Assembly: GCF_001426665.1 (NCBI RefSeq)
Contig: NZ_LMEY01000011.1
Coordinates: forward strand, 1 to 56,591
DNA length: 56,591 nt
Direction: 5' to 3'
From: Rhizobium sp. Root1334
GTDB lineage: Bacteria; Pseudomonadota; Alphaproteobacteria; Rhizobiales; Rhizobiaceae
Shown one piece after another: positions 7,453 to 16,833 of the stretch. The stretch's first letter is position 1, and the number at the start of each line of letters is the position of its first letter. The notes beneath the pieces are model-generated. The model did not search any database, was not told the origin of the DNA, and saw nothing but the letters and a program-made list of their open reading frames with translations. Both the position numbers and the translations under genes were made by a program.

Positions 7453-9333
7453 ATGATTTCCAAGCGCGGCTGCGAATTCCTGATAAAGACCCTGCGCTCG
7501 CGTGGCATCCTATTGGTGCTGACGGCCTCTATCAGTCTGCTGCTCGGGATACTCTTTCTGATTGCTCGACAGTCGGAGCTGGCCGGGCTGGCGTTCATGG
7601 CCGGAACCGTTCCAGTGCTGTTGGCGCTCATTGTCCAGATTGTTCGGTCGCTTCGCAAAGGCGACGCCGGACTCGATATCGTCGCGGCATTATCGATGGC
7701 CGTCGCCCTCGCCTTTGGCGAGCATCTTGCCGCCAATGTCGTGGCGTTGATGTATGCCGGCGGACAACTGCTTGAGAGTTTCGCCTCCAGCCGCGCGGCG
7801 CGCGAAATGACGGCTTTGATGGGTAGGGTCGCTCACACGACAATGCGTTATGCCGGCGATGCTCTCGAGGAAGTCCCGATAAAGGACGTCATGGCAGGCG
7901 ACCGGTTGATGATCCGCCGCGGCGAGGTTCTACCCGTCGATGGTGTGATCCTCTCCGGCGAAGCAATGCTCGACGAGTCGGCACTGACAGGTGAAGCCGT
8001 ACCAAAACGCCATTTGGTCGACCAGGAAGTGTTGAGCGGCACCACGTCGGTTGGAGACATCTTCGATCTTGCCACCCTTCGTCCGGCAGCCGAAAGCACG
8101 TATGCCGCCGTCGTCCGCCTGGTGGAGGCTGCCCAGCAGACCAGGGGGCCCATGGTGCGTCTGGCTGACCGATACGCGATCCTTTTCCTGTTCGTCACCC
8201 TGTCAGTCGCCTTTGCCGCATGGTGGTTGTCCGGCGACCCGCGACGGGCTCTTGCCGTCCTGGTGATCGCAACACCTTGCCCTTTGATCCTTGCAGTGCC
8301 AGTGGCGATCATGTCCGGCATCTCTCGTTGTGCAGCGCAGGGTTGCCTGGTCAAGGACGGCGGCACACTTGAAGCGCTCGGACGAGTTCGAGTCGCCATT
8401 CTTGATAAGACCGGTACGCTGACCCATGGCAAGGCGGCCGTGGCCGCCATCGAGACAACTGGCTGGCTGGAGGAAAACGAGCTTCTGCGCCTTGCCGCTT
8501 CGCTCGACCAAGCGTCGGGCCACGTGTTTGCCTCTACTTTGATAGGGGCCGCTCATGACCGTGGCCTGCCTCTTGAGCCGCCGACCAATGTCGATGAGGC
8601 GCCAGGTGACGGCATAGAAGGCTCCGTCGGTCACCATCGCGTCATCGTCGGCGGTGACGCCTTCGTGGCCGGTCGGGTCGAGGAGGCCGTAAAACTGCCT
8701 GTGCCGAACCCGCGGCGTGCTGGAGAAGCGACGATCTCCGTCGCTGTCGATGGGCGAATTGCCGGATCGATTGTGCTATCGGATCGGGTTCGCCCAGAGG
8801 CACGAAACGTTCTTAAAAAGCTCCGACATCACGGAATCCAACGGATCATCCTGGCGTCTGGCGACAGGCTGGATGTTGCAATCAGGATCGGCCAAGACCT
8901 CGGTCTCGACGAAATTCTTGGCGAGCAAACACCAGCTTCCAAAGTCGTTATCGTTGCTTCCGCGCGCCAATGGGGGCCCGTCCTCATGGTCGGCGACGGT
9001 GTCAATGATGCACCCGCTTTGGCGATGGCCGACGTTGGGGTGGCCTTGGGGGCACGAGGTGCCGCCGCCGCCTCGCAGTCGGCTGGGGTCGTCCTGCTTG
9101 TCGATCATCTCGAACCGCTCGCCGAAGCTTTAGGCATTGCCCAAAGGACGATCCATATAGCCCGACAAAGTGTATTCGCCGGCCTTGGCCTTTCTCTCGC
9201 CGGCATGGTCGCCGCCGCCTTCGGATACCTTCCTCCCCTACATGGGGCTCTTCTCCAGGAGGCGATAGACGTTGCTGTGATCGTCAATGCGTTACGCGCG
9301 CTGCGACCGGCTAGGATAGCGGTCGGCGTGTAG
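7453..9333 (+). CDS. P1B-type heavy-metal ATPase with TPC motif (P1B-5-like)
   Basis: This 626-residue membrane pump would use ATP to export a transition metal. It has the actuator motif LTGEAVPK, the phosphorylation motif DKTGTLTHG, an SGH nucleotide-binding motif and GDGVNDAPAL. The sixth-helix metal motif is TPCPL, not CPC or SPC. TPC defines the P1B-5 group, of which Sinorhizobium Nia (Fe/Ni export, nodule-expressed) is known, but the C-terminal haemerythrin domain of Nia is missing. There is no N-terminal metal-binding domain. The ATG at 7453 follows AAGG with good spacing, and an in-frame upstream extension from 7264 is unlikely. Iron or nickel as substrate is inferred from the motif. 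Confidence 0.88.
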   Translation: MISKRGCEFLIKTLRSRGILLVLTASISLLLGILFLIARQSELAGLAFMAGTVPVLLALIVQIVRSLRKGDAGLDIVAALSMAVALAFGEHLAANVVALMYAGGQLLESFASSRAAREMTALMGRVAHTTMRYAGDALEEVPIKDVMAGDRLMIRRGEVLPVDGVILSGEAMLDESALTGEAVPKRHLVDQEVLSGTTSVGDIFDLATLRPAAESTYAAVVRLVEAAQQTRGPMVRLADRYAILFLFVTLSVAFAAWWLSGDPRRALAVLVIATPCPLILAVPVAIMSGISRCAAQGCLVKDGGTLEALGRVRVAILDKTGTLTHGKAAVAAIETTGWLEENELLRLAASLDQASGHVFASTLIGAAHDRGLPLEPPTNVDEAPGDGIEGSVGHHRVIVGGDAFVAGRVEEAVKLPVPNPRRAGEATISVAVDGRIAGSIVLSDRVRPEARNVLKKLRHHGIQRIILASGDRLDVAIRIGQDLGLDEILGEQTPASKVVIVASARQWGPVLMVGDGVNDAPALAMADVGVALGARGAAAASQSAGVVLLVDHLEPLAEALGIAQRTIHIARQSVFAGLGLSLAGMVAAAFGYLPPLHGALLQEAIDVAVIVNALRALRPARIAVGV

Positions 9334-9553
9334 TGCGAGGCAAAACCAACCTTGTTGCCTGGATGAACAAAGGCAGGAAGCCGAGGCTGTTGTGGCGGCT
9401 AGATCCTACGATCTGCGGATCGATTCCGCTCGTGGGCCAGCCATGCCCGCGACATATCGGTAAGAGAAACAGACCCATAGTGCTTTATCTCATCGTCTCG
9501 GAAGCGACAAAACGGCGGCTAACGCGTCTGCTACCGGTTCTAGCGGAGAACGA

Positions 9554-10537
9554 TCAAGGCACCAGCACGGCGGCACCTCTGAGACGGCCTTGGCGAAGGT
9601 CGGCAAGAGCCTCGTTGGCCTTTTCGAGCGGATAGGCGGTCGTGTGAGTTCGAACTCCGGCCTCAGTTGCGACGGGGAAGAATTCTTCGGCATCCTGCCG
9701 TGTGAGGTTAGCGACCGACAACAGTTCGCGCTCGCCCCATAAAGCCGCGTAGGGCATGGATGGTATGTCGCTCATGTGGATGCCGCCGCAGACGACCCGA
9801 CCGCCCTTTCGCACGTTCTTGAGAGCGGCCGGTACAAGTGTCCCTACGGGCGCGAAAATGATTGCCACATCCAGCTCCACCGGCGGCGTCACGTCGGAAT
9901 TTCCGGCCCACCGAGCTCCCAGGCTGCGGGCAAAGTCCTGCGCAATAAGATCGCCCGGCGTCGTGAACGCATACACGTGCCTGCGTTGCCAAATGCAGAT
10001 CTGCGCGATGATGTGAGCGGCGGCCCCGAATCCGTAGAGGCCGATTTTCTTCCCATCGCCCGCCTTCTTCAGGCATCGCCAGCCTATGAGCCCTGCACAC
10101 AGCAAGGGTGCAAGCGCGACGGGGTCCGCATGCGGATCAAGGTCGAATGCGAAACCGGCATCTGCGACGACATGGGTGGCAAAGCCTCCGTCCCGGCTAT
10201 AGCCGGTGAACTGTGGCCGGTCGCAAAGATTTTCCGCCTTCAACAGGCAGTAGGAGCAAACCCCGCAGGTGTGACCGAGCCATGGCACGCCTACACGGCG
10301 ACCAAGCCGCGCCGGGTCGACACCCTCTCCGATCGCATCCACGATCCCGACGATCTCATGCCCGGGGATCAGCGGCAGCTTCGGTTCTGGCAACTCTCCG
10401 TCGACCACATGCAGATCCGTTCTGCACACCGCGCAGGCTTCGACTTTCAGCCGGATCTTGCCTGCCAAGGGAAGCGGGTCTGGCCTTTCGACCATCACCA
10501 ACGGCGTGCCGATCGCCCCAATAACCATCGCTTTCAT
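9554..10537 (-). CDS. Zinc-dependent alcohol dehydrogenase
   Basis: This 327-residue medium-chain dehydrogenase would interconvert alcohols and aldehydes with NAD(P)H. Catalytic zinc ligands are visible in CAVCRTDLH and GHEIVG, and the structural zinc site is CGVCSYCLLKAENLC. The nucleotide fold has GLYGFGAAAH in place of the usual G-x-G-x-x-G. Enzymes of this branch (AdhP/AdhA-like) are part of anaerobic regulons in pseudomonads and rhizobia. It is convergent with the metal ATPase, with about 220 bases between them that hold no strong signal. I saw no FixK-type box in its upstream region (10538-10748). Confidence 0.9.
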   Translation of the reverse strand: MKAMVIGAIGTPLVMVERPDPLPLAGKIRLKVEACAVCRTDLHVVDGELPEPKLPLIPGHEIVGIVDAIGEGVDPARLGRRVGVPWLGHTCGVCSYCLLKAENLCDRPQFTGYSRDGGFATHVVADAGFAFDLDPHADPVALAPLLCAGLIGWRCLKKAGDGKKIGLYGFGAAAHIIAQICIWQRRHVYAFTTPGDLIAQDFARSLGARWAGNSDVTPPVELDVAIIFAPVGTLVPAALKNVRKGGRVVCGGIHMSDIPSMPYAALWGERELLSVANLTRQDAEEFFPVATEAGVRTHTTAYPLEKANEALADLRQGRLRGAAVLVP

Positions 10538-10748
10538 GAATCAATTCCTTCCTCCCGGCTGGAACCGGCAAAAGTTCCTTCGAAAGAATAAAGATCATAA
10601 TACGATCGGCGACACGGATGCGTGAAGGAACCGCAGAAACACATCATCGCCGCGATCTCCAGACCGATTAATCCTGGAGGATTTTTGTCAGCAGCAAGAA
10701 TGCCGACGGCGCGACCACGGCCGCGCCGGTGCCTTGCTGCTTCGGAAC

Positions 10749-10975
10749 TCAGGAAACTCTGATGTGGTCGACGACAGCCTTCACGCCCGGTGCGGACCAC
10801 GCGGCACGCTCGACCGCGCTGCGTTCCGGCCAAGCATTCACATGACCTTCCAGCGTCACCTTGCCGTCGGCGACCAGAACCGTGATTCCGTTGGCCTCAA
10901 CTTCGGCTGTGCGTTTCAGTGCATCTTCGATGCGTTTCTTCACATCGAAACTGGAAACACGCGGCTTCCCGCTGA
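10749..10975 (-). pseudogene. 3' fragment of a BON-domain gene
   Basis: The last 75 or so residues of a BON protein remain, from [17 protein letters not shown] to GVKAVVDHIRVS. They align closely with the C-terminal part of the intact BON protein at 892-1539, which has KPKANVVDVKHRIE at the same point. The first two BON domains and the start are missing. Just beyond about 10975 the homology stops and arginine deiminase sequence begins on the other strand, so one deletion appears to have removed both 5' ends. Confidence 0.75.
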
Positions 10976-11001
10976 TCTCCCCGGACACGCAGCGCGCCGG
11001 A

Positions 11002-11589
11002 GCGAGCCTTGAGGGGGGTGACGTCATGCCGATCGGCAACGGGGCTGTTCTGATCGGCATGGGAGAGCGAACGACGCCACAGGCTGTCGATGCTCTGGCG
11101 CGCCATCTATTCAGGGCGGGAACGGCGACACATGTGATCGCTGCGTTGATGCCCAGAGACCGCAGTTTCATGCATCTCGACACGGTGTTCACCTTTTGCG
11201 ACCGCGATCTGGTCACCATGTATCCGCCGGTCGTTGATCGCATCAGAAGCTTTTCACTGCGGCCGGGCTCTGCGCAAGGCAGTGTCGACGTCACAGAGGA
11301 GAGCGCGAGTTTCATTTCGGTCGTGGCGGCCGCTATGGGATTGAAGGCGTTGCGCGTCGTGGCAACCGGGGGTGACTGCTACGAGGCAGAGCGGGAGCAA
11401 TGGGATGACGGCAACAACGTCGTCGCCGTCAGTCCCGGGCTCGTTATCGCCTATGACCGCAACGTCTACACCAACACGCTACTACGACGCGCTGGTGTCG
11501 AGGTCATCACCATCGAGGGTGCGGAGCTCAGCCGCGGGCGCGGTGGTGGTCACTGCATGACGTGCCCGCTCATAAGGGATCCCATTTAA
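11002..11589 (+). pseudogene. arcA: Arginine deiminase, 5'-truncated
   Basis: About 195 C-terminal residues of arginine deiminase (normally about 410) are present, from [14 protein letters not shown] to the end. They keep the catalytic histidine region FMHLDTVFT and the nucleophilic cysteine in [10 protein letters not shown], but the N-terminal half with the first arginine-binding and aspartate residues is gone. The reading frame stays open upstream to 10861, but there it is only antisense BON sequence. It lies 21 bases before arcB, so it was the first gene of an arcABC operon. Without a functional arcA the pathway cannot start from arginine here. Confidence 0.8.
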
Positions 11590-11610
11590 CTCGTACCGGA
11601 GGCACCTAAA

Positions 11611-12612
11611 ATGTCGATCAATCTTCATGGACGTAGCGTGCTGGCGCTTGATGATCTCAGCCCCGGCGAAATTCGCTTTCTGCTCCGGCTGGCGGCCGAT
11701 TTGAAAGAAGCGAAAATGGCCGGAACGGAACAGCCGCGCCTGTCGCGCAAAAATATTGCCTTGATCTTCGAAAAGGATTCCACCCGGACGCGATCGGGCT
11801 TTGAAGTCGCCGCCTACGATCAGGGTGCCCACGTCACCTATATCGGTCCTTCCGGGAGCCACATCGGCCACAAGGAAACGATGAAGGATACAGCCCGCGT
11901 GCTCGGCCGCATCTACGATGCGATCGAATATCGCGGCTTTGCCCAAAGCTCAGTGGAGGACCTTGCGAAATTCGCAGGTGTTCCCGTCTACAATGGCCTG
12001 ACGAATGAAGCGCATCCAACCCAAGTTCTTGCCGACTTCATGACCATGCGCGAGTTCACCCATAAGCATTTGTCCGACATGGTCATGGCCTTCGTCGGTG
12101 ATGGTCGGGATAACGTCGCGCTCTCGCTGGCAACTGGCGCCGCCAAGATGGGCATGGATTTTCGCGTGGTTTCGCCAAGAGAGTTCTGGCCTGCCCCCGA
12201 CGTCATCGAAAATCTCGCGGCCGAGGCTCGAAAGAACGGCGGGGTATTCTCCATTGGGGAGCATATCCGTCCCGGCGTCCTTCGAGCCGATTTCGTCTAC
12301 ACCGATGTCTGGCTTTCGATGGGCGAGGATGAGGGTGCGTGGGCCGAGCGCATCCGCCTGCTGTCGCCATATTGCGTGACGACAGAGGTGATGACCGCGA
12401 CGGAAAATCCCTACGCCAAATTCATGCACTGCCTCCCCGCGTTCCACGACAGGAATACGGATGTGGGCGCCCGCATTTTCCAACAGTTCGGCTTGGATTG
12501 CATGGAAGTCACGGACGAGGTGTTTGAGTCCAAATCCTCCATCGTCTTCGATCAGGCGGAAAACCGGATGCATACGATCAGGGCGCTGCTCGTCGCAACG
12601 ATGGGAGGCTAG
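11611..12612 (+). CDS. arcB: Ornithine carbamoyltransferase, catabolic type
   Basis: This 333-residue enzyme phosphorolyses citrulline to ornithine and carbamoyl phosphate (or runs the reverse reaction). The carbamoyl-phosphate motif STRTR, the HPTQ motif and the ornithine-site motif HCLPAFHD are intact. Placement between arcA remains and arcC points to the catabolic form of the arginine deiminase pathway, rather than ArgF. GGAGG lies upstream of the ATG. The stop codon is two bases before the arcC start, so the two are translationally linked. Because the upstream deletion removed the normal promoter region, its expression is uncertain. Confidence 0.93.
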   Translation: MSINLHGRSVLALDDLSPGEIRFLLRLAADLKEAKMAGTEQPRLSRKNIALIFEKDSTRTRSGFEVAAYDQGAHVTYIGPSGSHIGHKETMKDTARVLGRIYDAIEYRGFAQSSVEDLAKFAGVPVYNGLTNEAHPTQVLADFMTMREFTHKHLSDMVMAFVGDGRDNVALSLATGAAKMGMDFRVVSPREFWPAPDVIENLAAEARKNGGVFSIGEHIRPGVLRADFVYTDVWLSMGEDEGAWAERIRLLSPYCVTTEVMTATENPYAKFMHCLPAFHDRNTDVGARIFQQFGLDCMEVTDEVFESKSSIVFDQAENRMHTIRALLVATMGG

Positions 12613-12613
12613 G

Positions 12614-13633
12614 ATGCTGATCGTCGCGGCACTGGGAGGAAATGCGCTTCTCAAACGAGGAGAGAGTATGACGGCAGAAAACCAGCGTGCCAATATCAAG
12701 CGGGCTGCATCGGCGTTGGCGACATTGATCGCTGCCGGCCATGATCTTGTCGTTACGCACGGGAACGGTCCTCAGGTGGGGCTTCTTGCACTCCAGTCTA
12801 TGATCCCTCCGGGTTCGCCGTTTCCCCTCGACGTTCTGGATGCCGAAAGCGCTGGAATGATCGGTTATGTCCTTGAACAAGAACTGGCAAACGTCGTCGA
12901 CAACCGCCGCTTTGCGACACTACTAACCCAAATCAAGGTCGATCCATCTGATCCGGCTTTTGACTATCCAACCAAGTTTATTGGACCAGGCTATGATCTG
13001 GCAACGGCTCGGTCTTTGGCCGACCAGCGGGGATGGAAGATCGCTGCCGACGGAGACAAATGGCGCCGGGTGGTTGCCTCGCCGCGGCCACTGGCAATCC
13101 TGGAAGTTCCAGTCATTGCCAGTCTCGTTGAACAAGGCGTTATCGTTATCTGCGCAGGGGGTGGAGGTATTCCAGTCGTGGAACGAGAGGACGGCATTCT
13201 GGCCGGCGTAGAAGCCGTGATCGACAAGGACCTGGCGAGTGCCATGCTTGCAAAAGACCTGAAAGCGGACATGCTGCTTTTACTGACTGACGTCGATGCG
13301 GTCTATCGCGACTTCGGCACGCCGGCGGCTTGCGCGCTCGCACATGTAAACCCGGCTTCACTCCAGGCAAGCGCATTTCCGACCGGTTCGATGGGGCCGA
13401 AAGTCGCCGCAGCAATCGAGTTTTCGACCCTCACAGGCAAGATAGCGGCAATCGGCAACCTCGAAGAAGCCATCGATATTGTTTCCGGTAAACGGGGAAC
13501 ATGGCTCGACGGCAGGGTGCCACGGGATCCCGTCGTAACTGCAAGCCAAGGTTCCACCGCCGCTCGCTCTTGTGCTCCTCATTATGATCGCGCTCGTCTT
13601 AAGCATCCTGTTCGTCGAACATTCTCAGGATAG
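12614..13633 (+). CDS. arcC: Carbamate kinase
   Basis: Carbamate kinase makes ATP from carbamoyl phosphate and ADP, the energy-yielding last step of arginine fermentation. The protein has the amino-acid-kinase features LGGNALLKRGE at the start, THGNGPQVGLL, a CAGGGGIPVV loop, DKDLASAMLA and the LLLLTDVDAV strand. The recognisable enzyme ends near residue 300 (GTWLDG). A tail of about 30 residues rich in R, S and P follows, which may come from a late frameshift or read-through. The start at 12614 is next to the arcB stop. An in-frame upstream extension inside arcB is not real. Confidence 0.9.
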   Translation: MLIVAALGGNALLKRGESMTAENQRANIKRAASALATLIAAGHDLVVTHGNGPQVGLLALQSMIPPGSPFPLDVLDAESAGMIGYVLEQELANVVDNRRFATLLTQIKVDPSDPAFDYPTKFIGPGYDLATARSLADQRGWKIAADGDKWRRVVASPRPLAILEVPVIASLVEQGVIVICAGGGGIPVVEREDGILAGVEAVIDKDLASAMLAKDLKADMLLLLTDVDAVYRDFGTPAACALAHVNPASLQASAFPTGSMGPKVAAAIEFSTLTGKIAAIGNLEEAIDIVSGKRGTWLDGRVPRDPVVTASQGSTAARSCAPHYDRARLKHPVRRTFSG

Positions 13634-13713
13634 GAAATATCGAACCGTTCAGACTGGAACCTGGTTGGAGAAGAGCCTCCGCACAGATCGATTTTCGTTT
13701 ATTTCGCAGACTG

Positions 13714-13761
13714 TTGATTCGGATCATTGCCCGTGCAGTACGCGAAGCTAGGCTGGCATAC
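13714..13761 (+). promoter_or_regulatory. FixK/FNR-like box and promoter of the beta-CASP nuclease gene
   Basis: TTGAT-TCGG-ATCAT at 13714-13727 differs from the full palindrome only at the last base. TAGGCT at 13749-13754 has class II spacing, giving a start near 13761 and a 25-base leader before the gene at 13786. Confidence 0.6.
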
Positions 13762-13785
13762 CGAACCGAAGCGAGGAGACCCACC

Positions 13786-15384
13786 ATGACCGCTCAGCCA
13801 ATCATTCACTTCCATGGTGCCGCCGGGACCGTCACGGGCTCTTGTTTCCTCCTGGAGCACGACGGAAACCGGGTTCTGATCGACTGCGGCATGTTCCAGG
13901 GATCGAAAACGGAAAAGGAGCTGAACTATCGCCCCTTCCCCTTTGCCGCGTCGCAGATCAACGCTGTTATCCTGACCCACGCTCACATCGATCACTCCGG
14001 TCTCTTGCCGAAGCTTGTCAAAGACGGGTTTGACGGCCCCATCTATGCAACAGCGGCGACCCTCGATTTGTGTACCATCATGCTTGCCGATTCCGCACAT
14101 ATCCAAGAGATGGAAGTCGAGCATTTGAACCGGCGCAACCAAAGACGGGCGAGGGAGCCGGTAACCCCGATTTACACGACCACAGACGCCGCGGTGTGCA
14201 TGACGCAGTTTCAGGCCATTGCATTCCAGGCGTGGCATGAGGTGGTGCCCGGGATTCGGTTCCGTTTCTGGAACGCTGGCCACCTTCTCGGGTCCGCGTC
14301 TGTCGAACTCGAGGTTGGGGACGGTGGTAACCGCCAGCGCATCCTGTTTTCCGGCGATCTCGGCCCGTCCCACAAACTCCTGCAATTCGATCCGGAAGCA
14401 CCAACAGGATGGGACTACATTGTCTGCGAAAGTACCTATGGCGACACCACGCGATCCGAGGTGTCCGAAGAGACACGGCGAAGCAGGCTGCGTGAAGAAG
14501 TCAGGGAAGCTGCGCGCCATCGCGACGGGGCTCTCATCATCCCTTCCTTTGCGGTGGAAAGGACGCAAGAACTTCTGGCCGATCTGATCATCCTGATGGA
14601 AAGACACGAGATTGCATCATGCCCGGTCATTATCGATTCGCCGCTGGCCGCTCGCGCCAGCCAGATTTTTCAAAAATACGCCCGCGTTCTCCAGAACGGC
14701 GATGCTTTGGTACGGGCCATGAGGTCGAGGAATGTCCGGTTCACCGAAAGTGCGGAACAGTCGAAAGCCATCGATTCCATTCACGGATTTCACATCGTGA
14801 TTGCAGCAAGCGGAATGTGCGAGGCTGGCCGTATTCGACATCGACTCAGGAACTGGCTCTGGCGCGAAGAGGGAACAGTCCTGCTTGTCGGTTATCAGGC
14901 TGCAGGAACACTGGGACGTATCCTATCAGATGGGGCCTCGATCGTTAAAATTCAGGGCGACGATATCATGGTGCGCGCCAGAATTCGCAAACTGGACGTC
15001 TACAGCGGTCATGCGGACGGCACGGAACTCGAAACATGGGTCAAGGCGCGGCTGCCGATCAAAAAGGATATCTTCCTGGTTCATGGCGAAGCGGAGGCCC
15101 TCGCGGGGCTGCGCCAGCGACTGTCGGGTTTCCTTCGGCCGGACCAGATCGTTGTGCCCCGGCTGGACGCTGCCTATCGTCTGGACGCTGAAGGCGGCGT
15201 GGACATCTCTCCGGCAGAGCCTCCTCCGCGCATCGATCCGGTACAAGCGGGCCATCGCGACTGGCACAATGACGTTCAAGCTCTCATTCTTGATCTTCAG
15301 GAGCAATTGGCATCGGCCGCTGACGAGAAAGCACGAGGCGTGATCATCCGCAGGATCCGCCGGGCGTTGGAAGAACCGAACTGA
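13786..15384 (+). CDS. MBL-fold beta-CASP RNA-processing nuclease
   Basis: This 532-residue protein is a metallo-beta-lactamase of the CPSF-73/YSH1-like family, likely an RNA exo- or endonuclease. The zinc motif is THAHIDHSG, with further ligands in NAGHLLGSA and FSGDLG. The beta-CASP domain follows (about 210-390; SFAVERTQELL, SPLAARA, AASGMCEAGRIRHRL), and the late HGE motif is in VHGEAEAL. A charged C-terminal extension of about 70 residues is present. The ATG at 13786 follows GAGGAG. Homologues often sit beside usp and phosphoketolase genes in anaerobic loci, and a FixK-type promoter precedes this copy. Confidence 0.9.
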   Translation: MTAQPIIHFHGAAGTVTGSCFLLEHDGNRVLIDCGMFQGSKTEKELNYRPFPFAASQINAVILTHAHIDHSGLLPKLVKDGFDGPIYATAATLDLCTIMLADSAHIQEMEVEHLNRRNQRRAREPVTPIYTTTDAAVCMTQFQAIAFQAWHEVVPGIRFRFWNAGHLLGSASVELEVGDGGNRQRILFSGDLGPSHKLLQFDPEAPTGWDYIVCESTYGDTTRSEVSEETRRSRLREEVREAARHRDGALIIPSFAVERTQELLADLIILMERHEIASCPVIIDSPLAARASQIFQKYARVLQNGDALVRAMRSRNVRFTESAEQSKAIDSIHGFHIVIAASGMCEAGRIRHRLRNWLWREEGTVLLVGYQAAGTLGRILSDGASIVKIQGDDIMVRARIRKLDVYSGHADGTELETWVKARLPIKKDIFLVHGEAEALAGLRQRLSGFLRPDQIVVPRLDAAYRLDAEGGVDISPAEPPPRIDPVQAGHRDWHNDVQALILDLQEQLASAADEKARGVIIRRIRRALEEPN

Positions 15385-15868
15385 TCTTCGGCGCGCCCAT
15401 AGAAGATTTCAGCGATTAAGTCGATCAAGGTGAGGGTGAAACCGTTCGCTACCGTTCTGACCGCGCGAAATGCCGGCATGTGGGAGGGTATCGAGGCGCT
15501 TGAAACAATGAATCTTACGATCGACAGTACCATCTTTGACGCTGATCAAGGGCCGCTGGAACCAGGGCAAAAAGGATCTAGCCATCTGCTGTTCGACGCG
15601 TTGGCCGGGCTCTCCGCCTCATCGTATCGGCTGGAGTATACGAAGACCCCCCACGCCGAGCGGCGCGACGGTTACCGCGATGTCGACTGTTGGGACCATC
15701 TGCTACGCGGTGCAGCGGCGTCGCCGGCCAGCCTTCAAACTCGGTGCGGAGCACTCGTGCCGATGCTATGCCCGATGCAAGGCACAGCCATCAGCTTCGA
15801 TGCGATCCGCACCGCCATTCTCTTGTCGGCGCGGATCGATTTGAGCTGAATCTACTTCGGTACAACGC
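15385..15868. other. Intergenic stretch with one weak reading frame
   Basis: Between the nuclease gene and the EF-hand gene about 480 bases hold no gene I recognise. A 139-codon frame at 15430-15849 on the plus strand starts with GTG and has no domain pattern, no good ribosome site and an odd composition, so I treat it as doubtful. No FixK-type box was found here. Confidence 0.35.
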
Positions 15869-15890
15869 AAAAAAGGCCACTGTAAGTGGC
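15869..15890 (-). terminator. Rho-independent terminator of the EF-hand gene
   Basis: On the minus strand the stem GCCACT-TAC-AGTGGC (15890-15876) is followed by CC-free T-rich sequence from the six A residues at 15869-15874. It lies directly after the stop codon at 15893. Confidence 0.75.
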
Positions 15891-15892
15891 TC

Positions 15893-16252
15893 CTATTGGT
15901 CCTGCATAAAACCTTGCATCTCCTCGGTTGTTACCTTGCTATCCTTGTTTGCATCGACGTTGTCGAACACCCGTTTGTGAATCGTCGTCACTTCCTCGAA
16001 GGAAAGTGCTCCATCTCCATCGACATCCGCGATGGCGAACATGATTTTCATCATGTGACCACGCATCGCGCCGCCGCGCATTCCGCCCATCATACCGGCC
16101 CGCCCCATCATCGCACCCGGCATCATCTCCGAGGTCCCAGACTGTAAATTCTGGTCCTCGGCCGGGGCCGCCTGCGCGAAGGCCATAGTCATGGTGCTGG
16201 CTGAAAAAAGTGTGGCGACCGTTGCCACGCATGCCAATTTTGTCAACGTCAT
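15893..16252 (-). CDS. Exported methionine-rich EF-hand protein
   Basis: This 119-residue protein begins with a signal peptide (cleavage near AFAQA, residue 26). A methionine-rich, glycine-rich segment follows, with repeated MMPGAMMGRAGMMGGMRGG character, and then two EF-hands: DVDGDGALSFEE and DANKDSKVTTEE, both with good calcium ligands. It is probably periplasmic and binds calcium. The methionine-rich part could bind copper(I), which is inferred from composition only. AAGGAG precedes the ATG. A strong FixK-type promoter lies upstream and a terminator downstream, so it is a single-gene unit. Confidence 0.85.
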   Translation of the reverse strand: MTLTKLACVATVATLFSASTMTMAFAQAAPAEDQNLQSGTSEMMPGAMMGRAGMMGGMRGGAMRGHMMKIMFAIADVDGDGALSFEEVTTIHKRVFDNVDANKDSKVTTEEMQGFMQDQ

Positions 16253-16328
16253 GTGCGTTCTCCTTCTGAGCTATAGGAACTGAAGGCGACTGCAGCAGCG
16301 CTGTCGTTTCCCACGCCATTCCAGTGCC

Positions 16329-16377
16329 AACATTTATAATACCCCGGAAGCGAAGTTGCCGATTTGCGTTACATCAA
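16329..16377 (-). promoter_or_regulatory. FixK/FNR box and class II promoter of the EF-hand gene
   Basis: TTGCG-TTAC-ATCAA occupies 16364-16377. On the minus strand TATTAT at 16341-16336 is at class II distance, with an expected start near 16329, exactly 41.5 bases from the box centre. The leader is about 77 bases. The box might also serve the cyclase gene to the right, but that start is over 450 bases away. Confidence 0.8.
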
Positions 16378-16833
16378 TCAGTCGCTAGAGATGACGCCTG
16401 ATTCAGCTCCGGCCACGACCATGTATCGATGAACGAGGCTCACAATGCCCGGTCCTGATCCCGCCCCGCTCCAACTTCCGACGTACTTCGTCTGTTTTCC
16501 GGAAACCCGTGGCCGATTGCGCACGCGACGATAGTCTTGGGATGGCAAGCTCATGGAACGCACGCAGGTCCTTGGCTGCTGAGCACGCCGAAACTCTTTG
16601 GAAGGCGTACCGCCCACAATGAGGCCAAGGGCGTTATCAAACCGCCACATCAATCGCCGCGCATCGTTCTGGGCCTGCCGCAGTCGGAGATCAACAAGAA
16701 CGTAGCTCCGCGAAAATTCAAAAAGTGCTGCACACTTAAATATGATATGAGGTGGCCGCAGCCTCGTAGAACATCTGGCGTGTGTGCCTGTCGTCCGAGT
16801 GCCGGGAGGGATCTGTTGGGGTGGCTTTTCCAA

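Noticed and set aside
10707..10728. GC-rich inverted repeat CGGCGCG/CGCGCCG after the BON remnant
   Set aside because: It may be a terminator relic, but it lacks a T-tract and a stem of this length is easily found by chance in GC-rich DNA.
10861..11001. Extension of the arcA reading frame to the left
   Set aside because: This part is antisense to the BON remnant and has no arginine deiminase similarity.
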